DNA of 64,000 nucleotides from Saprospiraceae bacterium. GTDB taxonomy: Bacteria; Bacteroidota; Bacteroidia; Chitinophagales; Saprospiraceae. Of the stretch, positions 53,715 to 61,039 are shown piece after piece. Under the pieces are notes generated by a model. That model did no database searches, was not told the origin of the DNA, and worked only from the letters and a program-made list of their open reading frames with translations. Where the stretch lies: the NCBI GenBank assembly GCA_022841745.1, contig JALHQW010000003.1:172299-236298 (forward strand). Reading direction: 5' to 3'. The translations under genes and the position numbers were made by a program. The number at the start of each line of letters is the position of its first letter. The stretch's first letter is position 1.

Positions 53715-54350
53715 TCAAATCAATCTATACTCAATCGCTGCCTTTACCAGCCCAGCGGTATTGCGGGCATTGACCTTCATCAAGATGTTGCGGCGATGCG
53801 TCTCCACGGTGCCAAAGCTGATGAAGAGTTCCTCGGCGATTTCTCCGGTGGTTTTCTCGTCCACGATGAGTTGCAGGATTTGTTTTTCCCTTCGGGAAAG
53901 GCTGGGGAAGGGGCTGGTCAACAGTCGCTTTTTCTCCCCATCAGGTTGCAGGAAGATGTCGAGTACTTCGGAACTTAGCGCCCGCTCGCCCCGGTGTACC
54001 TTGCGGATGGCTTCCAGTACCTCGTCCTTGCCAGCGTTCTTGAGCAGGTAGCCCGATGCGCCCTCGTTGAGCAGCATTTTCACCAAACTACCCTCCCGCA
54101 GCATGGACAGCATCAGGATTTTCAACGAAGGGAAATCACGACGCACCCGCCGACAGGTCTCCAGCCCGTCCATGCCCGGCATGTTGATGTCGAGCAGCAG
54201 CACATCGGTGGGGGTGGTAGCAAGGAGTTCGAGCGCCTGCTCGCCGCCGTTGGCTGTGCCAACGCACTGAAGGTCATCGGCCTCGGCGAGCATGAGTTTG
54301 ATGCCGTCAATGACGAGTTGGTGGTCGTCGGTGATGAGGATTTTTATCAT
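53715..54350 (-). CDS. NarL/FixJ family response regulator
   Basis: A 211-residue response regulator. I chose the ATG at 54350 (MIKILITDDHQLVIDGIKLML). The receiver domain shows DD at 8-9, the phospho-acceptor D54 in VLLLDINMPG, and the conserved Lys in YLLKNAGKDEV. The C-terminal LuxR-type HTH reads LSRREKQILQLIVDEKTTGEIAEELFISFGTVETHRRNILMKV. It is the natural partner of the TPR kinase downstream. The two genes are separated by a heptamer array, which could affect kinase expression relative to the regulator. Confidence 0.94.
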   Translation of the reverse strand: MIKILITDDHQLVIDGIKLMLAEADDLQCVGTANGGEQALELLATTPTDVLLLDINMPGMDGLETCRRVRRDFPSLKILMLSMLREGSLVKMLLNEGASGYLLKNAGKDEVLEAIRKVHRGERALSSEVLDIFLQPDGEKKRLLTSPFPSLSRREKQILQLIVDEKTTGEIAEELFISFGTVETHRRNILMKVNARNTAGLVKAAIEYRLI

Positions 54351-54380
54351 AGTGGAAAAATGGAGAAACAAACGAGGCAA

Positions 54381-55049
54381 TCATTTCATCCAGCCCTTCA
54401 CAACCTCCATTTTTATGCTTTCATCAAAAATGGCTGCCACAGGCAGTGAAAGTCCTAGGATAGTCTTGCTGGCGATGTGGTCTTCGATGGTTTTCTTCGT
54501 AAAAAGCCGGAATGTCCTCGACTCCTCGTCCAATAGGTATTGTTCCACGAACTGCTGTTCTGGGTCAACGAGCCAGTACTCCCTTGCACCGTGCGAGGCA
54601 TAGTCCTCCATTTTTATACCCCGGTCAGTGGCCTCCGTGCTGTCGCTAAGTACCTCCACCACGAAGTCGGGGATGGGGTATTTCCATGTATCCGGCTGGA
54701 TGGAAACGAGTTTATCCTTAGTAAAAAACAGGATGTCGGGCAGGTAGTCGTTCCGGGTGAGGCTGACGAGGGCGGTTTCGTCATAAACGTCCCCCAAGTC
54801 GTTCATTGAGACGAAGGCCTGTAACAAGAAACTGAGTTTCTTTCTGGCTTGGTTGTGTTTTTCTTTGGCTGGTGAATGCATGATTATTTTTCCATTGATG
54901 AATTCCCATTTGTCGCCAGGCTGGATTTTTTCATAAAACTCCTCCCTCAACTGCTGCTCGCTCTTCCAGCGGGCATTCAGTTCGTCCAGCAGTTCCGGCA
55001 GACGGAGGTCTTCAAGAATGGGGTCCAACAAGTTTTCCTCTCGCAACAT
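54381..55049 (-). CDS. Uma2 family (DUF820) putative endonuclease
   Basis: A 222-residue protein of the Uma2 family: WEFINGKIIMHSPAKEKHNQARKKLSFLLQAFV, LTRNDYLPDILFFTKD with the catalytic-type Asp, and PIPDFVVEVLSDSTEATDRGIKMEDYASHGAREYWLVDP containing D-x-x-V-E-V and a downstream Lys, a PD-(D/E)xK nuclease arrangement. Uma2 proteins are widespread, often in many copies, with unproven function; restriction or transposon-derived origins have been proposed. It lies 30 bp upstream of the response regulator gene, on the same strand, and could be co-transcribed. Confidence 0.9.
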   Translation of the reverse strand: MLREENLLDPILEDLRLPELLDELNARWKSEQQLREEFYEKIQPGDKWEFINGKIIMHSPAKEKHNQARKKLSFLLQAFVSMNDLGDVYDETALVSLTRNDYLPDILFFTKDKLVSIQPDTWKYPIPDFVVEVLSDSTEATDRGIKMEDYASHGAREYWLVDPEQQFVEQYLLDEESRTFRLFTKKTIEDHIASKTILGLSLPVAAIFDESIKMEVVKGWMK

Positions 55050-55262
55050 GAACTAAAATTTTTCCAAAAATAATCAAAAAAGGCGTTTTCCGCACAGGCA
55101 ATAAAATTTTAGACCTAACCGCACTGGGAAGCAGCAGGATTTTAGCGACTATTATCCGCAACTTGAGTTACCTACTTGGTATTGATGGCACTTTCTTACC
55201 TTCACGGCAATTTTGAGGCTACGCCGTCCAAAGGCAATTTCATCTAAACAACGCAGTTCAAC

Positions 55263-57278
55263 ATGAAGAAACTTTCATTCCTTTTCCTAACCACCAGCTT
55301 GTTTTTCGCTTGCGGCAAAAACGAGCAAAAGCACGCCCCTGCCACTACCAACACGGGCGAGTTCACTTGGCAGACCGAGACCTTTGCCGACAAGAAAATC
55401 ATCCGCTACCAGGTGCCTGGCTTCGAGAAGCTGACGCTGAACCAGAAGCTGCTGGTCTATTACCTCACCCAGGCCGGCCTCAGCGGGCGGGACATCATCT
55501 ACGACCAGAACTACCGTTTCAACCTGCCCATCCGCCAGGCACTCGACAATATCGTGGCCAACTACAAGGGCGACCGCAGCGGCAAGGACTTCTCAGAGGT
55601 GCTGCTCTACGCCAAGCAGGTCTGGTTCTCCAACGGCATCCACCACCACTACTCGCACGACAAGTTTACGCCGGGATTCTCACGGGAGTATTTTGAGAAA
55701 ATACTGGCCGAAGCGGGCGGCAGCATTTCGCCGGAGGCGCTCACTGCCATGTTCGACCCCAAGGTGGACGCCAAGCGGGTGGAGCAATCCGATGGAACCG
55801 ACAACGTGCTGGCCAGTGCCGTCAACTTCCACGGCCCTGACGTGACCACCGCCGACGTGAAGGCTTTTTACGAAGCAAAAATGACCAGCGAAGACCCCAA
55901 GCCGCTCGAATGGGGCCTAAACTCCCGCCTCGAAAAAGGCCCGGACGGCAAGCTGTTCGAGAACGTCTGGAAATCGGGCGGGATGTACGGCGCTGCCATT
56001 GACAAAATCATCTTCTGGCTCGAAAAAGCCGTGACCGTGGCCGAAAACGAGCCGCAGAAAAAGGCACTCACCATCCTGGTTGACTACTTCAAAACGGGCG
56101 ACCTGAAAAAATGGGCCGATTTCAACCTCGCTTGGGTGAAGGCCACCGAGGGCGATGTGGACTATATCATTGGCTTCGTGGAGGTCTATCACGACCCCAT
56201 GAGCCAGCGGGGCAGCTACGAGAGCATCGTGCAAATCAACGATTTCGAGGCATCGGAGCGCATGAAGGTGCTAGGCGAGAACGCCCAATGGTTCGAGGAC
56301 AACTCACCGCTGCTGCCCAACCACAAGAAGAAGAACGTGGTCGGTGTGACCTACAAAGTGGTGAACACCGCTGGCGAATCCGGCGATGCCTCGCCCGCCA
56401 CGCCCATCGGTGTGAACCTGCCGAACTCGAACTGGATACGGGAACTTGGTTCTAAATCGGTCAGCCTCGGCAATATCGAGGATGCGTACAGCAAAGCTGG
56501 CGGCCCCGGCCTCACCGAGGAGTTCGCCCACGACGATGAGGAGAAAAAACTGTCGAAGGAGCACGGCGACCTTGCTGGCAAGCTGCACACTGCGCTGCAT
56601 GAGGTCTTGGGCCATGCCAGCGGGGTGCTGGAACCCGGCGTAGCCGAGCCGAGCGTGACCCTGCCCGGCTACTCGTCCACCCTGGAGGAGGCCCGTGCCG
56701 ACCTCTTCGCCCTGTACTATATCCTCGACCCCAAGCTCATCGAGCTAAAGGTGATGCCCTCGCTCGACGTGGCCAAGGCCGAATACGACAGTTATATCCG
56801 CAACGGCCTGATGCTGCAACTGCGCCGCATACAACCCGGCAAGAACATCGAAGAGGCGCACATGCGCAACCGCCAGCTCGTGGCGCTCTGGGCCTATGAA
56901 ATGGGCAAAAAGGACAATGTCATCGAGAAAGTGACCCGTGACGGCAAGACCTATTTCGACATCAAGGATTACGACAAGCTACGGGTGCTGTTCGGCGAGC
57001 TGCTGAAGGAAATACAGCGCATCAAGTCGGTTGGCGATGCCAAAGCTGGCAAGGCCCTCGTCGAGAGCTATGGCGTGAAGGTGGACGCTGCCATCCACCA
57101 AGAGGTGCTGACCCGTTCCGAGAAGCTGAACATTGCGCCCTATGGCGGTTTCATCAACCCAAAGCTCGTGCCCGTGACCGATGCCAACGGCAATATCACA
57201 GACGTGAAAATGGAGTACCCAGATGATTTTACGGCGCAGATGCTGGAATATGCGAAGGAGTTTGGGTTTTTGAAATAG
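55263..57278 (+). CDS. M49 family dipeptidyl-peptidase III-like lipoprotein
   Basis: A 671-residue zinc peptidase. The lipoprotein-like signal is MKKLSFLFLTTSLFFAC (lipobox FFAC at 14-17). The M49 zinc motifs are present: H446-EVLG-H451 (HEXXXH type) and E475-E476-ARAD. Also ANYKGDRSGKDFSEVLLYAKQVWFSNGIHHHYSHDKF is typical of the family. DPP III removes dipeptides from short peptides. A membrane-anchored periplasmic version is common in Bacteroidota. It is strongly GC-rich with restricted codon use. It is followed by a clean terminator at 57302-57335, immediately before the cassette end. Confidence 0.92.
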   Translation: MKKLSFLFLTTSLFFACGKNEQKHAPATTNTGEFTWQTETFADKKIIRYQVPGFEKLTLNQKLLVYYLTQAGLSGRDIIYDQNYRFNLPIRQALDNIVANYKGDRSGKDFSEVLLYAKQVWFSNGIHHHYSHDKFTPGFSREYFEKILAEAGGSISPEALTAMFDPKVDAKRVEQSDGTDNVLASAVNFHGPDVTTADVKAFYEAKMTSEDPKPLEWGLNSRLEKGPDGKLFENVWKSGGMYGAAIDKIIFWLEKAVTVAENEPQKKALTILVDYFKTGDLKKWADFNLAWVKATEGDVDYIIGFVEVYHDPMSQRGSYESIVQINDFEASERMKVLGENAQWFEDNSPLLPNHKKKNVVGVTYKVVNTAGESGDASPATPIGVNLPNSNWIRELGSKSVSLGNIEDAYSKAGGPGLTEEFAHDDEEKKLSKEHGDLAGKLHTALHEVLGHASGVLEPGVAEPSVTLPGYSSTLEEARADLFALYYILDPKLIELKVMPSLDVAKAEYDSYIRNGLMLQLRRIQPGKNIEEAHMRNRQLVALWAYEMGKKDNVIEKVTRDGKTYFDIKDYDKLRVLFGELLKEIQRIKSVGDAKAGKALVESYGVKVDAAIHQEVLTRSEKLNIAPYGGFINPKLVPVTDANGNITDVKMEYPDDFTAQMLEYAKEFGFLK

Positions 57279-57301
57279 ACGCTTCCGATTTAAGGAAAGA
57301 G

Positions 57302-57335
57302 AACGGCAGCTACGGGGGTGGGCTGCCGTTTTTTT
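57302..57335 (+). terminator. Rho-independent terminator of the M49 peptidase gene
   Basis: AACGGCAGC (57302-57310) pairs with GCTGCCGTT (57322-57330), then TTTTT. The putative cassette boundary starts only 10 bp beyond it. Confidence 0.9.
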
Positions 57336-57338
57336 GAA

Positions 57339-57472
57339 GTCTAACGGTTTGCGGCTTTGCGTTCGGGCGGGATTATTAGCACTGAACTTGATACGAAGCC
57401 GAAAGTTTAAATATAGCAAAAAGCGTCAAACGAAGCACTAAACCCCGCCTGACGCAAAACCACTGTTAGCGG
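57339..57472 (-). repeat. attC-like recombination site at the cassette end
   Basis: Read on the minus strand it begins CCGCTAAC (R''-like, 57472-57465) and ends GTTAGAC (R'-like GTTRRRY, 57345-57339). Between them GGTTTTGCGT..GGCGGG pairs with CCCGCC..ACGCAAAGCC, and GGTTTTGCG with CGCAAACC leaving one extra T, as expected for the L''/L' arms with an unpaired base. Length about 134 bp is near the upper end for attC. No integrase gene is present in the window. Confidence 0.6.
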
Positions 57473-57494
57473 TAGTGGTTTTTCAGTCAGTATA

Positions 57495-58343
57495 TTATTT
57501 TTCTCCTATCAGTGCTTTGGTCAGTTCAGATAATTTTTTTCTGTTGTCAAGATTATATGAGAATGAATTTGTCTTTACTGGGTTTTGCCCCCCTTTAAAA
57601 TATTTACCCGTTATTTTTGAAAGGTTGTTTGAGTTAGTCAAATACAAAACTCTTTCAGCAGATTTTTCAGGTGTAATTGAAATAAATGACATACAAAATC
57701 TTACAAAACCTTGTAATGCACCTTTTGATGTTTCTACTCCCAAGTTTGTCTTTACTATGCCTGGATGAACAGCATTTACGGTCACGTTGGTATTCTTCAA
57801 TTGTTCAGCTAAGTCGTAAGTAAACATTACATCTGCCAACTTTGATTGTAAATAAGCCGTAACTCCGCTATAATTTTTCTTACTGTGTATGTCCCTAAAA
57901 TTGATTTTTGCAATTGGTGGAATGAGTGAAGCAACATTGATAATTCTTCCTTGTTTTGCGTTTTTTAGTTCTTCTGATAAAAGATGTGAAAGCAAATAAT
58001 GTGAAATATAATTGACAGCTAAGGTTTGCTCAATTCCTTCCTTAGTTTCAACTCTTTCACTTGAAACTAAACCAGCACAATTAATAAGAACATCTAATTT
58101 GTTTTGTCTCGTTTTGAAATCACTTGCAAGTTTTTTGATGTCATTTTGTAGCGAAAGGTCAGCATAAAGCAATTCAATATTTGCCTTAGGTTTAATGCCC
58201 AAAATTTGTTTTTTGAGTTCTTCGCCTTTCTGTTTGTTTCTTGCAATAAGAAATAATTTATTTTCTGGTTTTGCTAATTCAAATGCTGTGGCTTTACCAA
58301 CACCACTTGTTGCACCAGTGATTATAATGATTTTATTTTCCAT
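57495..58343 (-). CDS. SDR family oxidoreductase (retinol dehydrogenase-like)
   Basis: A 282-residue short-chain dehydrogenase from the ATG at 58343 (MENKIIIITGATSGVGKATAFELAK). Motifs: TGATSGVG, acidic LYADLS, NCAGL, catalytic Ser in NVASLIPP and YxxxK replaced by YLQSK in VTAYLQSKLADVMFTYDLAEQL, then VNAVHPGIVKTNLG. This pattern fits retinol/WW-oxidoreductase-like SDRs of unknown substrate. Its start overlaps the preceding SDR by 11 bp. It is the last gene before the attC-like site. Clearly AT-rich relative to the surrounding chromosome. Confidence 0.9.
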   Translation of the reverse strand: MENKIIIITGATSGVGKATAFELAKPENKLFLIARNKQKGEELKKQILGIKPKANIELLYADLSLQNDIKKLASDFKTRQNKLDVLINCAGLVSSERVETKEGIEQTLAVNYISHYLLSHLLSEELKNAKQGRIINVASLIPPIAKINFRDIHSKKNYSGVTAYLQSKLADVMFTYDLAEQLKNTNVTVNAVHPGIVKTNLGVETSKGALQGFVRFCMSFISITPEKSAERVLYLTNSNNLSKITGKYFKGGQNPVKTNSFSYNLDNRKKLSELTKALIGEK

Positions 58344-59217
58344 TGACTTTTTTAAATTTAAGTTGTAAACGCACAATTCTATGGCGAAAACTATCTGGTA
58401 AATACTTTACCATAAAGTTTATGGCTTTGGCATCTATGCCAATAAAATATTTAAACTTTGGCTTCTTGGATTCTAAGGCTTTTTTGAATATTAATGCTGC
58501 TTTTTGAGATGATATACCACTTCCTTCTAATGAAGAGGATACTCTACTTGCAGCAATAATATTATGTTCGTATGACCTTAAAGCATCTTCACTTAAAGAA
58601 GAAACAGTATTATTAACAGAATTCTCCGTTTTTTTCCAAATTTCAGTCTTGACAGAACCTGGCAAAATGGCTATTGCTTTTATTCCAAAAGGCTCTAATT
58701 CAAATCTGATTGATTCTGTAAAACCAAGTATCGCAAACTTAGCCGCGTTATAAAACTGAATAAACGGGAATGCTGAAATGCTTCCAACAGAACCTACATT
58801 AATAATTCGGGCTTTATTAGGATTGGACTTTGCGTAAACTCGTAATAATGGAATAAACGCACGACTAATGCTTGCCATACCCCAAAAGTGTGTTTCCACC
58901 AAATTTCTTGCTGCTGCTTCATTAAAATATTCAGTTGGTGCCGAATAATTATTACCAGCATTATTGACAATTGCCATTAGTCCATCAGTTCCAATTTTTT
59001 TGCTGATAACTACAAAGGCATTTTCAATATCCTGTTGATTTGTTACATCTAATTTTATTGGATGTAAATTTGATATGCGAAGGTTGTTAAGCTGTCTTAT
59101 TGCTTTTTCGCTTCTAACACCAGCGAACACTTTGTAGCCTGATTTTGCAAGCAATATTGAAGTAGCTTCTCCCATACCAGAAGAAGCACCTGTTATCAAA
59201 ACAAATTTATTTTCCAT
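58333..59217 (-). CDS. SDR family oxidoreductase
   Basis: A 294-residue classical SDR: MENKFVLITGASSGMGEATSILLAK, KLDVTN, VNNAGNNYSAP, NVGSVGS and YNAAKFAILGFTESIRFEL with the YxxxK catalytic pair, then AILPGSVKTEIW. It resembles short-chain dehydrogenases acting on hydrophobic alcohols or ketones, but the substrate is not deducible. It overlaps both neighbours by 11 bp (58333-58343 and 59207-59217), so the three genes after the regulator form one tightly coupled operon. AT-rich cassette gene. Confidence 0.92.
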   Translation of the reverse strand: MENKFVLITGASSGMGEATSILLAKSGYKVFAGVRSEKAIRQLNNLRISNLHPIKLDVTNQQDIENAFVVISKKIGTDGLMAIVNNAGNNYSAPTEYFNEAAARNLVETHFWGMASISRAFIPLLRVYAKSNPNKARIINVGSVGSISAFPFIQFYNAAKFAILGFTESIRFELEPFGIKAIAILPGSVKTEIWKKTENSVNNTVSSLSEDALRSYEHNIIAASRVSSSLEGSGISSQKAALIFKKALESKKPKFKYFIGIDAKAINFMVKYLPDSFRHRIVRLQLKFKKVNGK

Positions 59218-59797
59218 TTTCTATTTGTTCTTTAATGAGTTTAATTGACCGTTTCATGTAAGTTCTGAAATCGTGATTGATAAATGGCTTTAAGAAAAAT
59301 CTTTTAAATCTACTTTTTGCGTAAAAAGTGTATGTCCATTTCACTTCTGTCTTATCGCCATTTGCTTTAAACCACCATTGCCCAGTACCGTAAGAGGCAA
59401 AACGTCTTTGGAAACTACTGAATTCACTTACTTTATAGGCAAAGTAGGTTGGTCTTTCAAAGTTTGTAAGTTCTTCTCGTAACGTATCCCCATTTGCAAA
59501 AAATACTGTCCTGTAAGAACTTGGCGTCACCCAGTCGCCTTGATGAATTTTTGAACCTGTAACCGCTGGAATGATAAAATACTTTTTAAGTATTTTGGGT
59601 AATACATCTTCTGCTACAATAAAGTCAAAGACCTTTTCAATAGGTGCATTGACTATAAATTCTTCTGTGTGTGGGGTTGCTAATTTATCCATTTTACTTG
59701 TTTTGTTTTGGTTGTCTGTCGTTTGAGCAAATAGGCAGCATATGCCACTAATGCCAAACAAGATTATTGAAGTAATTACTTTGCCTGTTGTTTTCAT
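59207..59797 (-). CDS. SRPBCC family protein with N-terminal signal
   Basis: A 196-residue protein. The N-terminus (MKTTGKVITSIILFGISGICCLFAQ) looks like a signal peptide; the START/SRPBCC domain begins HTEEFIVNAPIEKVFDFIVAEDVLPKILKKYFIIPAV and continues SSYRTVFFANGDTLREELTNFERPTYFAYKVSEF and FKANGDKTEVKWTYTFYAK. Such domains bind hydrophobic ligands or act in polyketide-like chemistry. If the start were at MDKLATPH (residue 36) the protein would be cytoplasmic; a -7-like box GACCTTTG at 59802-59809 leaves almost no leader before 59797. First gene of the three-gene operon. Confidence 0.8.
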   Translation of the reverse strand: MKTTGKVITSIILFGISGICCLFAQTTDNQNKTSKMDKLATPHTEEFIVNAPIEKVFDFIVAEDVLPKILKKYFIIPAVTGSKIHQGDWVTPSSYRTVFFANGDTLREELTNFERPTYFAYKVSEFSSFQRRFASYGTGQWWFKANGDKTEVKWTYTFYAKSRFKRFFLKPFINHDFRTYMKRSIKLIKEQIENGK

Positions 59798-59830
59798 AAG
59801 GCAAAGGTCAGCACTTCAATTTTCAAAACA

Positions 59831-59846
59831 TTTACCAAATGGTAAA
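59831..59846. promoter_or_regulatory. Dyad TTTACC-AAAT-GGTAAA upstream of the SRPBCC-SDR operon
   Basis: A perfect 6-bp inverted repeat around AAAT, centred 41-42 bp upstream of the ATG at 59797. A nearly identical copy (one change) precedes the Crp/Fnr gene, so this is a candidate binding site for that regulator. Confidence 0.6.
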
Positions 59847-59854
59847 AAGTGAAA

Positions 59855-60424
59855 TCAGCTTATGTTTTTTCTAATTCTACTCAAAGATTGTTGAGTAATT
59901 CCAAGATATGAAGCTAAATAGGAAAGAGGTATTCTTAAAGCCAGTTTTGGAAACTGGTCAAGAAAGTTTTTGTAACGAGTAGTTGCATCTTCCGCAAGCA
60001 TTGGGCTTATGCGGTTTACTTTGTCCAAAAAGGCTTTAGTCGTAATTTGATTTGTAATTTTATCCCAGCCAACAATTGTATTAGCAATATCAGTAAGGTC
60101 TTTACGCTTGAAAACAACTAATTCAACGTCTGTAACAGCCTGAATATATTCACTTGAAGGAATTTGATAAGTGTAACTATTTAGGTCAACTAGAAAATTA
60201 TTTTCCTCAATGAAGTAACGAGTTATTTCATTACCGTCCTTACTGTAATAGCAAACTCTGAAAATGCCTTGTGTAACAAAGCCAACTTCATTTGCTGTTC
60301 TGCCTGCTTCAGAAAAATAGTCGCCTGCTTTTAATTTTCTTATTTCAGTCTTTGAGCCAATGAGTTCAATTTGTTGCTTTGTCAATGGACTGTATTGTAA
60401 CAATAATTCTATAAGCTGTTGCAT
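59855..60424 (-). CDS. Crp/Fnr family transcriptional regulator
   Basis: A 189-residue regulator with an N-terminal cyclic-nucleotide-binding fold (RKLKAGDYFSEAGRTANEVGFVTQGIFRVCYYSKDGNEITRYFIEENNFLVDLNSY) lacking the Fnr cysteine cluster, a long dimer helix, and a shortened C-terminal HTH (PLSYLASYLGITQQSLSRIRKNIS). This short type is frequent in Bacteroidota and usually regulates neighbouring genes, often sensing unknown ligands. It is the first gene of the cassette, with a -7 box TAAATTTG at 60445-60452. Related dyads lie before it and before the SRPBCC operon 57 bp downstream, so autoregulation and control of that operon are likely. Confidence 0.9.
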   Translation of the reverse strand: MQQLIELLLQYSPLTKQQIELIGSKTEIRKLKAGDYFSEAGRTANEVGFVTQGIFRVCYYSKDGNEITRYFIEENNFLVDLNSYTYQIPSSEYIQAVTDVELVVFKRKDLTDIANTIVGWDKITNQITTKAFLDKVNRISPMLAEDATTRYKNFLDQFPKLALRIPLSYLASYLGITQQSLSRIRKNIS

Positions 60425-60444
60425 TCTTTTGTCTTGTAAGTCAG

Positions 60445-60489
60445 CAAATTTAAGTTAACTGTCTTTGTATCTATTTACCAAATGTTAAA
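60445..60489 (-). promoter_or_regulatory. Promoter of the Crp/Fnr gene with an operator-like dyad
   Basis: TAAATTTG (60445-60452, minus strand) matches the -7 consensus and lies 20 bp before the ATG. TTTACCAAATGTTAAA (60474-60489) is centred about 43 bp upstream of the expected transcript start, the usual site for activation next to RNA polymerase, and differs by one base from the dyad at 59831-59846. Confidence 0.6.
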
Positions 60490-60621
60490 AAAGCATTGTC
60501 GGTTTGATGTTTGCAGAGGGTCGTCTTACCATTACCGCTAACTCTCCGATTTACGCACTCAACAAAATGAAAACCTCTTGAAAACCAACAACTTAACATT
60601 CCGTACCTTATCTTCGGCCCC

Positions 60622-60852
60622 ATGAAACGCACCGAAATCATTAGCAGCCAAACCCGTCGCCTTGTGCGCATCAAGTAGCAAATAGTTGGCCACGAGAACT
60701 ACGGCTTTGCTACCAACAATCACTGCCACAACCTGACCAAGGGCTTTGAGGTAAAGCAAGTAGTCAAAGGTGGCTACACAAGGGGCTACAACTTGGGCGG
60801 CAAGTTTTACAGCCTGTCCCGGCTTCGTCCATTGTTGCGCCCTGCACTTTAG
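60622..60852 (+). pseudogene. Small gene with an internal stop
   Basis: An ATG at 60622 opens a 77-codon frame ending TAG at 60850 and interrupted by one TAG at codon 19 (60676-60678). The text after the stop is protein-like (QIVGHENYGFATNNHCHNLTKGFEVKQVVKGGYTRGYNLGGKFYSLSRLRPLL). Other genes in the window end with TAG normally, so this is a nonsense mutation rather than recoding. Function unknown. It lies just outside the cassette's right end. Confidence 0.5.
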
Positions 60853-61039
60853 CAAGGCGGTAGATTTTCAAGGAAGTTCTCTCCGTAGGGTTTCAAAATC
60901 GCTACTAAGCTATGGCGGTTTCTTCAAATATAAAAGCCTTGACCGTTAGATTTCCGAAATCTTCGAGATTTCGGAAATCTGGGCCGCCCATTTGCCATAA
61001 CAGCGTCCAAATGGACGCCTTAAGTGTGAAGGCTTCCAC

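Larger units (their letters stand above)
57345..60541 (-). mobile_element. Putative integron gene cassette carrying four genes
   Basis: The block is AT-rich (22 of 60 GC in the line at 58381) between GC-rich flanks. In the gene direction it starts right after the G of GTTAGCGG (60542-60535) and ends with the G of GTTAGAC (57345). Its attC-like site opens with CCGCTAAC, the exact complement of GTTAGCGG: this is what a circularised cassette requires, since its R' would be rebuilt from its own first bases. All four genes (Crp/Fnr regulator, SRPBCC protein, two SDRs) point the same way toward the attC, as in cassettes, although four genes and 3.2 kb is large. The upstream side shows no second attC, so insertion at a secondary site is likely. 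Confidence 0.55.

Noticed and set aside
57345..60541. Transposon or insertion sequence as the vehicle of the AT-rich four-gene block
   Set aside because: No transposase or integrase in the block, and the ends match attC/cassette logic better than terminal inverted repeats with target duplication.
14930..60852. UAG reassigned to an amino acid, suggested by in-frame TAG codons at 15350 and 60676
   Set aside because: TAG is used as an ordinary final stop elsewhere (for example 25388, 27903, 31384, 31771 and 57276), so recoding across the genome is unlikely.
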